From: CAZCWX01 sp964502465
Lineage (GTDB): Bacteria > Desulfobacterota > Binatia > Bin18
DNA length: 19,899 nt
Direction: 5' to 3'
Assembly (NCBI GenBank): GCA_964502465.1
Contig: CAZCWX010000636.1
Location: 1 to 19,899 of the forward strand
The notes beneath the pieces were generated by a model. It was given only the letters and a program-made list of their open reading frames with translations, was not told where the DNA came from and made no database searches. The position numbers and the translations under genes were made by a program. Positions 8,203-15,669 of this stretch are shown here, piece by piece (within the stretch, counting starts at the first letter, position 1; each line of letters begins with the position of its first letter).

Positions 8203-8385
8203 TTATCTCCTTGTCCGTTTTCCTTCCACTTCGTCCCTATAGACACCCTCGGAGAACCGAAAACAGCGGTTTCCACAGTGCGCAACGCTATCGTATAAGT
8301 TTTTGAAAATAAATGAGAAACGCGTCATCAATCGCCCTAACCTGTAAGGTTTGCGTATGCAGACCTGTCGATGCTTGCTGACCAT
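8203..8385 (-). CDS. Possible small basic protein, 60 aa, between arsR-type gene and IHF/HU gene
   Basis: ATG at 8385 has GAGGAG six bases upstream, and the frame runs 60 codons to a TAA one base before the 9-codon ORF's ATG. The product begins MVSKHRQVCIRK and ends EVEGKRTRR; it is rich in Arg and Lys, has three cysteines (one in AHCGNRC) and a short aromatic-hydrophobic stretch near the middle (RFSFIFKNLY). I recognise no family. It starts 45 bases after the ArsR-type gene on the same strand, so it could be the second gene of that transcript. A weak promoter-like TATACG lies inside it. The composition is not strongly protein-like, and the region may instead be an untranslated leader. Confidence 0.3.
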   Translation of the reverse strand: MVSKHRQVCIRKPYRLGRLMTRFSFIFKNLYDSVAHCGNRCFRFSEGVYRDEVEGKRTRR

Positions 8386-8430
8386 CTGAGTCTCCTCTTC
8401 TCCTGACACCTACCTTTCTAGCAGCTCCCT

Positions 8431-8790
8431 TCAGGCCTGCTTCCGTTCTAGCATTGTTGGCTGGAGCTGCCCGAGTTGCCCTGCTAGTCGATCATGTAGG
8501 CTTGCACATACGACCTCACACAGCTCAAAAACAGTTTCGTCACAAATCCGATAATAGACATTCAACCCCTCCTTACGCCGGTTCACAAGACCGGCTTGTT
8601 GGAGAATGCCCAAGTGTTTGGAAACGTTCGCCTGCAGAGCACTGGTTGCCACAATGAGTTCACTTACAGTTCGCTCTCCATCCCACAACGTATGGAGGAT
8701 CTTGAGACGCATCGGCTCAGCTAAAACTTTGAAGCGGTCCGCGATCATTTGCAGAGCAGCATCAGAAAGTTCCTTTTTCAATCTTCGCAT
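8431..8790 (-). CDS. ArsR/SmtB-family winged-helix repressor, BigR-like by context
   Basis: Small transcription repressor (119 aa from the chosen start) controlling the sulfur island. The ArsR winged helix is clear: ADRFKVLAEPMRLKILHTLW, the T-V-S-E-L helix, the recognition helix with Q-A-N-V-S-K-H-L-G-I-L, and the wing R-R-K-E-G-L-N-V-Y-Y-R. Start: the ATG at 8790 has GAGG six bases upstream, while the longer start at 8820 has no SD and would lie in the operator. Cysteines are only in the C-terminal part (positions 83, 91 and 95). The alpha-2 position that carries the first sensing cysteine in BigR/SqrR appears to be His33. It is divergent from the YeeE genes. Family is firm; the ligand (persulfide, metal or other) is open. 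Confidence 0.9.
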   Translation of the reverse strand: MRRLKKELSDAALQMIADRFKVLAEPMRLKILHTLWDGERTVSELIVATSALQANVSKHLGILQQAGLVNRRKEGLNVYYRICDETVFELCEVVCASLHDRLAGQLGQLQPTMLERKQA

Positions 8791-8800
8791 CAGTCGCCTC

Positions 8801-8829
8801 TTGACAGTGATTCCATACATTGCTAAATG
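8801..8829 (+). promoter_or_regulatory. Candidate promoter of the YeeE/persulfide dioxygenase operon
   Basis: A perfect TTGACA (8801-8806) is followed after 17 bases by TAAATG (8824-8829), with an extended -10 TGC directly before it. The -10 lies inside the palindromic operator, so repressor binding would block it. The -10 itself is weak (3 of 6). Confidence 0.4.
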
Positions 8830-8837
8830 GCAATATA
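8816..8837. promoter_or_regulatory. Palindromic operator for the ArsR-type repressor
   Basis: ATTGC-TAAATG-GCAAT (8819-8834) is a perfect 5-6-5 inverted repeat, extended by TA (8816-8817) and TA (8836-8837) one base further out. A further half-site TAGCAAT at 8872-8878 is the exact reverse complement of ATTGCTA at 8819-8825. Position between divergent repressor and target genes, over the core of both predicted promoters, is what an ArsR/SmtB autoregulatory operator would show. Binding is inferred. Confidence 0.6.
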
Positions 8838-8866
8838 GTTATAAATAATCTTTTCTGCTCACGCAA
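8838..8866 (-). promoter_or_regulatory. Candidate promoter of the ArsR-type gene
   Basis: On the minus strand TTGCGT (8861-8866) and TATAAC (8838-8843) are 17 bases apart. The -10 matches consensus at 5 of 6, the -35 at 3 of 6. The predicted transcript start near 8831 falls within the palindrome at 8819-8834, consistent with autorepression. Confidence 0.45.
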
Positions 8867-8926
8867 GTTCATAGCAATGAAATCAGAAATTCTCAGCCGA
8901 TACCGAACGCGTACGGAGGTTAAGAG

Positions 8927-9358
8927 ATGGAACATTTTACACCCGTGACATCCCTGCTTGGAGGTATACTCATTGGCTTGAGTGCTTCAGTACTCCTATT
9001 GTTTGACGGCAAGATTGCTGGAATTAGTGGTATCGTAGGAGGTCTCCTCAGTCCAGCAAGTAGCGATACGCTGTGGCGAGTTTTTTTTGTCACAGGCCTG
9101 CTCGTTGGTGGGTTGCTACTCAAGCTTGCTTCCCCTCAGGTCTTTGACATGGGAATCACACGGTCCGGAGGAGCTATAGTACTTGCAGGTCTTCTCGTTG
9201 GCTTTGGCGCACGATTTGGCAACGGCTGTACAAGTGGACATGGAGTCTGCGGTATGAGTCGGCTCTCGCCGCGTTCACTCATTGCTACTCTTACCTTTGT
9301 CGCGACCGGTGCTGCCACTGTTTACCTTGTGAACTCCCTGCTTGGAGGTACGTTATGA
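8927..9358 (+). CDS. YeeE/YedE (TsuA-like) sulfur-compound transporter, N-terminal half protein
   Basis: Inner-membrane protein (143 aa) of the DUF395/Sulf_transp family with about four hydrophobic spans (roughly residues 8-26, 30-42, 51-66, 82-98, and a last at 118-138). The family signature G-N-G-C101-T-S-G-H-G-V-C108-G near the centre carries the cysteine that, in TsuA transporters, contacts thiosulfate through S-H...S bonds. The start is ATG with GGAGG seven bases upstream. It overlaps the next gene by ATGA, and the two halves together make one full YeeE-like transporter. The family transports thiosulfate or related sulfur compounds; the exact substrate here is inferred. Confidence 0.9.
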   Translation: MEHFTPVTSLLGGILIGLSASVLLLFDGKIAGISGIVGGLLSPASSDTLWRVFFVTGLLVGGLLLKLASPQVFDMGITRSGGAIVLAGLLVGFGARFGNGCTSGHGVCGMSRLSPRSLIATLTFVATGAATVYLVNSLLGGTL

Positions 9359-9861
9359 CATCGTTGCTTGTCTCGTTTCTTTCAGGCCTGGTGTTCGCCC
9401 TTGGTCTCGGTATCAGCGGCATGACCCAGCCTGCCAAAGTCATTGGTTTTTTGGACTTTACCGGCAACTGGGATCCCAGCTTGGCATTCGTCATGGTCGG
9501 TGCCATCATGGTGCACGCCCTGCTCTACCGGCTGATCCGCCGCCGTTCTTCACCTCTATTCGCGCCGACGTTCGCTATTCCCACTCGTACAGACATTGAC
9601 CTGCGCTTAGTGGGAGGGGCAACCCTCTTCGGTATTGGCTGGGGCATTGGCGGCTTTTGCCCTGGACCAGCTTTAACTTCGCTCGCCTCTGGCCATTCAA
9701 CCGTTTTGATCTTTGTGGCCGCGATGCTCACTGGGATGTACCTCTACAAACTCACCGAACGCTTACAGGCTCGCCCAGCGGGTGCCCCGCGGCCAGGTGC
9801 GATAGCCAGCCCAGCGCCTGCACCTGCGTCACCCGCCTTCCAGAGCCGCCATGACTATTGA
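9355..9861 (+). CDS. YeeE/YedE (DUF6691-type) sulfur-compound transporter, C-terminal half protein
   Basis: Partner (168 aa) of the preceding gene, with which it overlaps by four bases (ATGA), implying coupled translation and a fixed ratio. Hydrophobic spans are at about residues 4-22, 42-60, 85-101 and 115-132. The conserved motif G-I-G-W-G-I-G-G-F-C102-P-G-P-A-L carries the second transport cysteine of the family. The early segment G-I-S-G-M-T-Q-P-A-K-V is also characteristic. The tail after residue 138 is proline- and alanine-rich and probably disordered. The pair replaces the single-chain TsuA/YeeE; two-gene versions are common in BigR-type operons. A further 92 bases separate it from the dioxygenase gene. 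Confidence 0.9.
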   Translation: MTSLLVSFLSGLVFALGLGISGMTQPAKVIGFLDFTGNWDPSLAFVMVGAIMVHALLYRLIRRRSSPLFAPTFAIPTRTDIDLRLVGGATLFGIGWGIGGFCPGPALTSLASGHSTVLIFVAAMLTGMYLYKLTERLQARPAGAPRPGAIASPAPAPASPAFQSRHDY

Positions 9862-9953
9862 GACAAAGGCATGATACGCATTTCTAGTCCTTTAGCACTC
9901 GGAAATATCTCTACTATATGGAAGCTCTATAGACATAGCGAGGAGAAATTCCC

Positions 9954-10991
9954 ATGCTGTTCCGTGAACTGAACCGTGGCAAATGCAAGACTTACCTTCT
10001 TGCCTGCGAGAAAACTCACAAAGCGGCTCTGATCGATCCAGTCAAGGACAAGGTCGATCGCTACCTTTCCATGTTAGCCTACTATGATTGTCAGCTCGAC
10101 GCCATCATCGATACCCACACACACGCGGATCACCGTACTGCCAGCTGGGAGTTACACGATTTAACAGGAGCACCAGTTGTTATGCACCGCCGTGCGCCAG
10201 CTCCGCACGTTGATATGCATGTCGAAGACGGGCAAGCGGTTTCAATCGGTGACATCGTCCTGCGCATACTCTATACGCCTGGCCATACCCCCGATGGCAT
10301 CAGCCTCTACGCGAGCGATCGTGTTTTCACCGGCGATACCCTCATGATTCATGGCACCGGGCGTGCTGACTTTGCCGGCGGCGACGCAGGAGCCCAATAT
10401 GATGCCATTACGCAAAAACTTTTTGCGCTCCCGGATGAAACCCTGGTTTTTCCTGCCCATGATTACCGTGGTCATACCCATTCAACTATTGGTGAGGAAA
10501 AACGAACCAATCCCCGTGTGGCCGGCCGTACACGCCAAACATACGTCGACCTGATGAACAACTTAGGTTTGCCACTCCCAGATAAGATTCAGGAAGCGCT
10601 TCAACCAAATCAGTCAGCGATCGAGGACGAGTCAGTACGCTTCCCAACGCTCGCAGAATTGAACAAAGTCCATCAGTTGGCCCCGCAGGATGTCAAACAG
10701 CAACTCGATCGCTCAACTCCACCCCTTTTACTCGACGTTCGAGAAACCGAAGAGTTCACGGGCGAACTCGGCCACATTCCAGGGAGCCGTCTCATCCCCC
10801 TCAAAGAATTACCTGCCCGTGTACAAGAGATCGAGGCGTACAAGGACAAGGACGTCATTGTGATTTGCCGAGCCGGCGTGCGGAGTACCACAGCCGCTGC
10901 TATCCTTACCGGTTTGGGCTTTGAGCATGTTTCAAATCTTAAAGGAGGGATGATCGACTGGAGCGATCAGAACTTGCCGGTGGAACGATGA
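9954..10991 (+). CDS. Persulfide dioxygenase-rhodanese fusion (ETHE1/Blh type)
   Basis: Cytoplasmic non-heme iron enzyme oxidising glutathione persulfide to sulfite, fused to a sulfurtransferase. The metallo-beta-lactamase domain (about 1-235) shows H55-x-H57-x-D59-H60, H111 in T-P-G-H-T-P, D128 in F-T-G-D-T-L and H169 in P-A-H-D-Y. The G-R-A-D-F-x-G-G-D-A segment is the usual ETHE1 persulfide dioxygenase signature that separates it from glyoxalase II. The rhodanese domain (about 235-345) has L-L-D-V-R-E at 259-264 and active-site C305-R-A-G-V-R-S. The ATG has GAGGAG at nine bases. Gene order ArsR regulator, two YeeE proteins, then this fusion matches BigR operons, where the enzyme removes sulfide-derived persulfides. 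The rhodanese could move sulfane sulfur between thiosulfate and glutathione persulfide. Confidence 0.93.
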   Translation: MLFRELNRGKCKTYLLACEKTHKAALIDPVKDKVDRYLSMLAYYDCQLDAIIDTHTHADHRTASWELHDLTGAPVVMHRRAPAPHVDMHVEDGQAVSIGDIVLRILYTPGHTPDGISLYASDRVFTGDTLMIHGTGRADFAGGDAGAQYDAITQKLFALPDETLVFPAHDYRGHTHSTIGEEKRTNPRVAGRTRQTYVDLMNNLGLPLPDKIQEALQPNQSAIEDESVRFPTLAELNKVHQLAPQDVKQQLDRSTPPLLLDVRETEEFTGELGHIPGSRLIPLKELPARVQEIEAYKDKDVIVICRAGVRSTTAAAILTGLGFEHVSNLKGGMIDWSDQNLPVER

Positions 10992-11108
10992 GGAAGCACG
11001 TGATCAGTCGTCAGGAACCAGCAACGAATACAATAGGGAAAACGAAGACACGCCTCAACTCTTCATGGCTTGCAGAGCCCATTCGCGGGAAACGCACAGG
11101 AGATTGGC

Positions 11109-12638
11109 ATGATTAAGCCTACGCAGACAGAGGTGTTGCCCGTCAAGTGGGCGAAAGTCATTGACCATAGCAAATGCATTGGCTGCCATGCCTGCAGCAC
11201 AGCATGTAAATCAGAAAACTTTGTCCCCCTGTCAGTGCATCGTACCTACGTCAAATATGTTGATGCCGGTATCTTCCCGCAGGCACGGCGGGCCTTCCAA
11301 GTCACCCGCTGTAACCAGTGCGAAGAGGCGCCCTGCACCTATGCGTGTCCGACCTCGGCCATGTATACCCGACCAGATGGGATTGTCGATTTCGATAAGT
11401 CGGTTTGCATCGGTTGTAAAGCCTGCATCGCGGCTTGTCCTTACGACGCGATCTTTATCAACCCCGAAGACCATTCGGCGGAGAAGTGTAATTTTTGCGC
11501 GCACCGCATTGATATGGGTCTCGAGCCGGCGTGTGTGATTGTATGTCCTACCGAAGCTATTCTTGTGGGGAATCTCAATGATCCCACTTCGAAGGTAGCG
11601 CACATTGTCGGCCGTGAACCTGTGGCCGTACGGCGTCCAGAGAAAGAAACATATCCCAAACTCTTCTACAAAGGCGCGCATCAAGCCACACTCGATCCGC
11701 TTGCCGCGAGGCGACCTGAGGGCGGACTTTTTATGTGGAGCGAACAGGGAAGTGTCTCCCACCAGGTGACTTCTGGTCACCCAGGCCATCATAATAACTC
11801 TGCTGCAGCTCTTCTGGCATATGACGTGCCGCACCGGGCGCCCTGGGACTGGCGGCTGAGCCTATATACCTGGACGAAAGGGATTGCTTCTGGCGTCTAT
11901 CTGATTCCTCTACTGCTCGTGCTTCTCGGCATCACCAGCGTCACAAGTCCGTTGTGGCAGTGGGTGGCACCAATCGTTGCTGGTGTATTTCTCGCTCTGA
12001 CTGGCTTGATTCTCATTGCGGACCTTGACCACTCGGAACGTTTTTACCTCATTTTTACCCGTCCGCAGTGGCGAAGTTGGCTTGTTCGTGGGGCGTTCAT
12101 TCTCGCTGGCTACGCAGCCGTGCTGATCCTCCATATACTGGCGAGCCTCTTTGAAGCACCCCTACAAATGGCTCTGACAGTCTTCGGTATGCCGTTGAGC
12201 GTACTCACAGCCGTTTACACTGCGTATCTGTTTGCTCAAGCAACAGCGCGGGATATGTGGCAAAGTCCCCTTCTCCCTCCGCACTTGCTTATACAAGCGC
12301 TTCTTGTCGGCTCAGCGGTGCTGCTGCCATTCGCAGCGTGGCTAGAACCAGGGCTGGTCTCGTCACTCGCATGGATACTCGGCGTAACAAGCATCTTGCA
12401 CTTGCTTCTCGTGCTCGGCGAAGTGACTCTTGCCCACCCCACTGCCCATGCCCGCCTCGCAGTCAAGGAGATGATGACAGGTTCCTTCAAGGCGTATTTC
12501 TGGACCGGAGTAGCCCTGCTGTTAGTCGGCACCCTCGCGCCGTGGCTCGGCACGCTTGCGGTTCCATTTATCCTTATTGGCATGCTCGCTCATGAACATG
12601 CCTACGTTCAGGCAGGGCAAATCGTCCCTCTGGCATAA
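11109..12638 (+). CDS. Fused 4x[4Fe-4S] ferredoxin and NrfD-like quinone-interacting membrane protein (SoeB-SoeC type)
   Basis: Electron-transfer and membrane-anchor subunits in one chain of 509 aa. The N-terminal domain has sixteen cysteines in four groups: C23/26/29/33, C68/71/76/80, C100/103/106/110 and C127/130/142/146, enough for four [4Fe-4S] clusters as in PsrB, DmsB and SoeB. After a linker (about 155-250) come about eight hydrophobic spans (about 258-275, 285-304, 327-346, 358-377, 394-411, 417-437, 464-480 and 482-497), with R-P-Q-W-R-S-W-L-V-R-G-A-F typical of NrfD/PsrC. Start: the ATG at 11109 has AGGAG six bases upstream; an upstream TTG frame (11070) has no SD. It is 11 bases before the molybdoenzyme gene. 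It would pass electrons from that enzyme to the quinone pool. No signal peptide precedes the iron-sulfur part, which fits a cytoplasmic side. Confidence 0.9.
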   Translation: MIKPTQTEVLPVKWAKVIDHSKCIGCHACSTACKSENFVPLSVHRTYVKYVDAGIFPQARRAFQVTRCNQCEEAPCTYACPTSAMYTRPDGIVDFDKSVCIGCKACIAACPYDAIFINPEDHSAEKCNFCAHRIDMGLEPACVIVCPTEAILVGNLNDPTSKVAHIVGREPVAVRRPEKETYPKLFYKGAHQATLDPLAARRPEGGLFMWSEQGSVSHQVTSGHPGHHNNSAAALLAYDVPHRAPWDWRLSLYTWTKGIASGVYLIPLLLVLLGITSVTSPLWQWVAPIVAGVFLALTGLILIADLDHSERFYLIFTRPQWRSWLVRGAFILAGYAAVLILHILASLFEAPLQMALTVFGMPLSVLTAVYTAYLFAQATARDMWQSPLLPPHLLIQALLVGSAVLLPFAAWLEPGLVSSLAWILGVTSILHLLLVLGEVTLAHPTAHARLAVKEMMTGSFKAYFWTGVALLLVGTLAPWLGTLAVPFILIGMLAHEHAYVQAGQIVPLA

Positions 12639-12649
12639 GGAGTAATCTT

Positions 12650-15553
12650 GTGGGTGTCACAAAGTCCAACGACCGAGTGTCTGCGACACGGAAAGCAACC
12701 GAGACCCGCGGGGAGACTTTCTATCCTGGTCCGAGTCGCACTCAACTGGCCGCTTTCCCCCCGAAAGAACGGTGGGACGACTGGGTAGAACTCGATTCGC
12801 GTGCGTGGCCACAGCGAGTAGAGCATCACTATATGCTCGTGCCAACCACCTGTTTCAATTGCGAATCGGCCTGCGGCCTGCTGGCCTACGTCGATAAAGA
12901 AACGCTCTCGATACGGAAATTCGAGGGGAACCCTGAGCATCCGGGGTCGCGTGGCCGTAACTGTGCCAAAGGCCCTGCTACACTGAACCAGGTCACTGAC
13001 CCGGAGCGCATACTGTATCCGCTGAAACGTACTGGCAAGCGTGGCGAGGGGAAGTGGACCCGCGTTTCCTGGGACGAGGCACTCAGCGACATCGCCGGCC
13101 GTATTCGCAAAGCCCTCCAGGAAGGTCGGCACAACGAAGTAATGTATCACGTCGGCCGTCCTGGGGAGGACGGGTACACGGAGCGGGTGCTCGCTGCTTG
13201 GGGGGTGGATGGTCATAACTCTCATACGAACATTTGCTCGTCAGGAGGACGTGCCGGCTATCAATATTGGATGGGGCTGGATCGCCCAAGCCCGGATCAC
13301 GAGAATGCTGAGGTTATTTTGCTCATTAGCGCCCACCTCGAGTCCGGCCACTATTTTAATCCCCATGCACAGCGCATCATCGAGGGGAAAGAACATGGGG
13401 CTAAACTGATCGTCTTTGACGTCCGCCTATCCAATAGCGCCACCCATGCTGATTACTGGATCGCGCCCTACCCTGGAAGTGAACCCGCCATTCTCCTCTC
13501 TATTGCGAGCTACTTGATGCAGCACGGCTTGTACAACCGTGATTTTATTCACCAGTGGTGGAACTGGCAGGAGTACATGCGGGCAGAGCACCCCGAAATT
13601 GAACCTACCTTCGAAAACTTCGAGCAGCTGCTGAAGACCCTCTACAAAGACTATACCTTTGCTTTCGCTGAAAAAGAGTCTGGCATTGAGGCGCGGACAA
13701 TTGAAGAGATCGCCCAAGTAGTTGCCACAGCAGGCACCCGCTTGTCCACCCACACCTGGCGGAGCGCTGCCGCGGGTAACCTCGGTGGGTGGCAGGTGTC
13801 TCGTACGCTCTTCTTGCTGAATGCGCTCCTCGGTGCTATCGCGACTGAAGGAGGGACGTACCCGAACGCCTGGAACAAATTTGTTCCACGGCCGCTCTAT
13901 ACTCCACCTCATCCGCAGGTGTGGAATCCCTCCACCTGGCCCATTGAATACCCCTTGGCGATGAACGAGATGTCGTTCCTTTTACCACATGTACTCAAAG
14001 AGGGTCGAGGAAAACTCGATGTCTACTTCACGCGCGTTTATAATCCCGTATGGACGAACCCAGATGGTTTTACTTGGGTCGAGGTGTTGAGCGACGAACA
14101 GTTAGTTGGTCTGCACGTCGCACTTACACCGACGTGGAGCGAGACTGCATACTTCGCGGATTACGTACTCCCAATGGGGGTTGGCAGCGAACGTCACGAT
14201 ATTCACTCGTATGAGACGCACAACGCCCAATGGATCGGCTTCCGCCAGCCGGTGCTCCGCGCCGCACGTGAGCGACTCGGTGATGACATCACTGACACCC
14301 GACACGTCAATCCAGGCGAAGTGTGGGAGGAAAACGAGTTCTGGATTGAACTCTCCTGGCGCATCGATCCTGACGGCTCGATGGGGATCCGTCCCTTCTT
14401 CGAGTCGAAGGAACATCCGGGCGAGAAGCTCACCGTCGATGAATATTACCGCTTCATCTTTGAAAACTCGGTCCCAGGTTTACCCGAGCGTGCGGCTGCG
14501 GAGGGGATGGCTCCCTTCGATTACATGCGGCGCCACGGCGCCTACGAAGTGCAAAAGCGTATCGGACCACTTCACCTCCAAGAGGTTCCTGCGGACGAAC
14601 TCGACGACATCGGTATCGACGAAGTCGGTCGAGTCTTTACACGGAAACCAAAACCGCCGACCTCCAATATCGTCCCCCTGCCAACACCAGATGGAGATTC
14701 AGAGGGACGACGACTCGTAGGAGTCCAGGTAGGCGGGAAAATCGTCAAGGGCTTTCCCACCCCGAGCGGAAGACTTGAATTCTACTCGAAGACGTTAAAA
14801 GAATGGGGTTGGTCTGAATACGCTCTCCCAACGTACATGAAGAGCCACATCCATCCTGACCGACTCGACGAAGGGCAGATGGTCCTGATCCCTACATTCA
14901 GGCTTCCAGTACAGATCCACACACGAAGCGCGAACGCCAAGTGGCTGGACGAGATCGCGCATACCAACCCCTTGTGGATGCATACTCAGGATGCTGTCCG
15001 TATCGGCGTTCGCACAGGTGACCTCGTGCGTGTAGAGACAGAGATCGGCTACTTTGTGGTCAAGGCCTGGGTGACTGAGGGGATCCGACCCGGCGTGGTC
15101 GGCTGCAGTCACCATATGGGGCGCTGGAAGCTGACCAACGATGGGCAACGACAGCTCATGGCGACAGTAGGACTCGAGCGCCGAGGGACGAGATGGATCA
15201 TGAACCGGAAGAAAGGTGTTGAAGCGTATGAGAGTGCAGATGCGGATAGTCAGCGCATCTGGTGGACCGACGCTGGTGTTCATCAAAACTTGACCTTCCC
15301 AGTTCACCCCGACCCCATCTCCGGCATGCACTGCTGGCATCAGGCAGTACGCGTAACGCGGGCAACAGCAAACGATCGGTATGGAGACATTGTTGTCGAT
15401 ACGGACAAGGCTCACGCTGTGTACAAGAAGTGGCTTGAGGCTACCCACCCAGCCGATCGTTTTTCGCCCGACGGTACACGCCGCCCATACTGGTTCCTGC
15501 GTCCGCTCAAGCCGGCTCGTGAAGTCTACCGCCTGCCGAAGACAAGCGCGTAA
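12650..15553 (+). CDS. Molybdopterin oxidoreductase, DMSO-reductase family, SoeA-like catalytic subunit
   Basis: Large Mo-bisMGD catalytic subunit of 967 aa. The N-terminal [4Fe-4S] motif is C68-x2-C71-x3-C75-x29-C105, followed by K107 in C-A-K-G, which bridges to the pterin. The segment H-T-N-I-C196-S-S-G-G-R places a cysteine where this family has its molybdenum ligand. The C-terminal dinucleotide-binding region (about 745-870) includes G-V-R-T-G-D-L-V-R-V. The first 60 residues lack a twin-arginine signal and a hydrophobic span, so the enzyme probably stays in the cytoplasm, unlike PsrA or DmsA. GTG start with AAGGAG seven bases upstream. With the fused partner just before it, it would make a SoeABC-like sulfite dehydrogenase. 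Alternatives are polysulfide or another oxyanion reductase; motifs alone do not decide. Confidence 0.85.
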   Translation: MGVTKSNDRVSATRKATETRGETFYPGPSRTQLAAFPPKERWDDWVELDSRAWPQRVEHHYMLVPTTCFNCESACGLLAYVDKETLSIRKFEGNPEHPGSRGRNCAKGPATLNQVTDPERILYPLKRTGKRGEGKWTRVSWDEALSDIAGRIRKALQEGRHNEVMYHVGRPGEDGYTERVLAAWGVDGHNSHTNICSSGGRAGYQYWMGLDRPSPDHENAEVILLISAHLESGHYFNPHAQRIIEGKEHGAKLIVFDVRLSNSATHADYWIAPYPGSEPAILLSIASYLMQHGLYNRDFIHQWWNWQEYMRAEHPEIEPTFENFEQLLKTLYKDYTFAFAEKESGIEARTIEEIAQVVATAGTRLSTHTWRSAAAGNLGGWQVSRTLFLLNALLGAIATEGGTYPNAWNKFVPRPLYTPPHPQVWNPSTWPIEYPLAMNEMSFLLPHVLKEGRGKLDVYFTRVYNPVWTNPDGFTWVEVLSDEQLVGLHVALTPTWSETAYFADYVLPMGVGSERHDIHSYETHNAQWIGFRQPVLRAARERLGDDITDTRHVNPGEVWEENEFWIELSWRIDPDGSMGIRPFFESKEHPGEKLTVDEYYRFIFENSVPGLPERAAAEGMAPFDYMRRHGAYEVQKRIGPLHLQEVPADELDDIGIDEVGRVFTRKPKPPTSNIVPLPTPDGDSEGRRLVGVQVGGKIVKGFPTPSGRLEFYSKTLKEWGWSEYALPTYMKSHIHPDRLDEGQMVLIPTFRLPVQIHTRSANAKWLDEIAHTNPLWMHTQDAVRIGVRTGDLVRVETEIGYFVVKAWVTEGIRPGVVGCSHHMGRWKLTNDGQRQLMATVGLERRGTRWIMNRKKGVEAYESADADSQRIWWTDAGVHQNLTFPVHPDPISGMHCWHQAVRVTRATANDRYGDIVVDTDKAHAVYKKWLEATHPADRFSPDGTRRPYWFLRPLKPAREVYRLPKTSA

Positions 15554-15669
15554 AAACAACAAAGAGTGGAGTCTTCTCAATGCCATGATTGCTCTACGCG
15601 TTGTCACTTTGGTCTACGCCATAGCCACCTCTTTGCCAGGTGTGACCCAAAGGTGCACTACATACTTTC

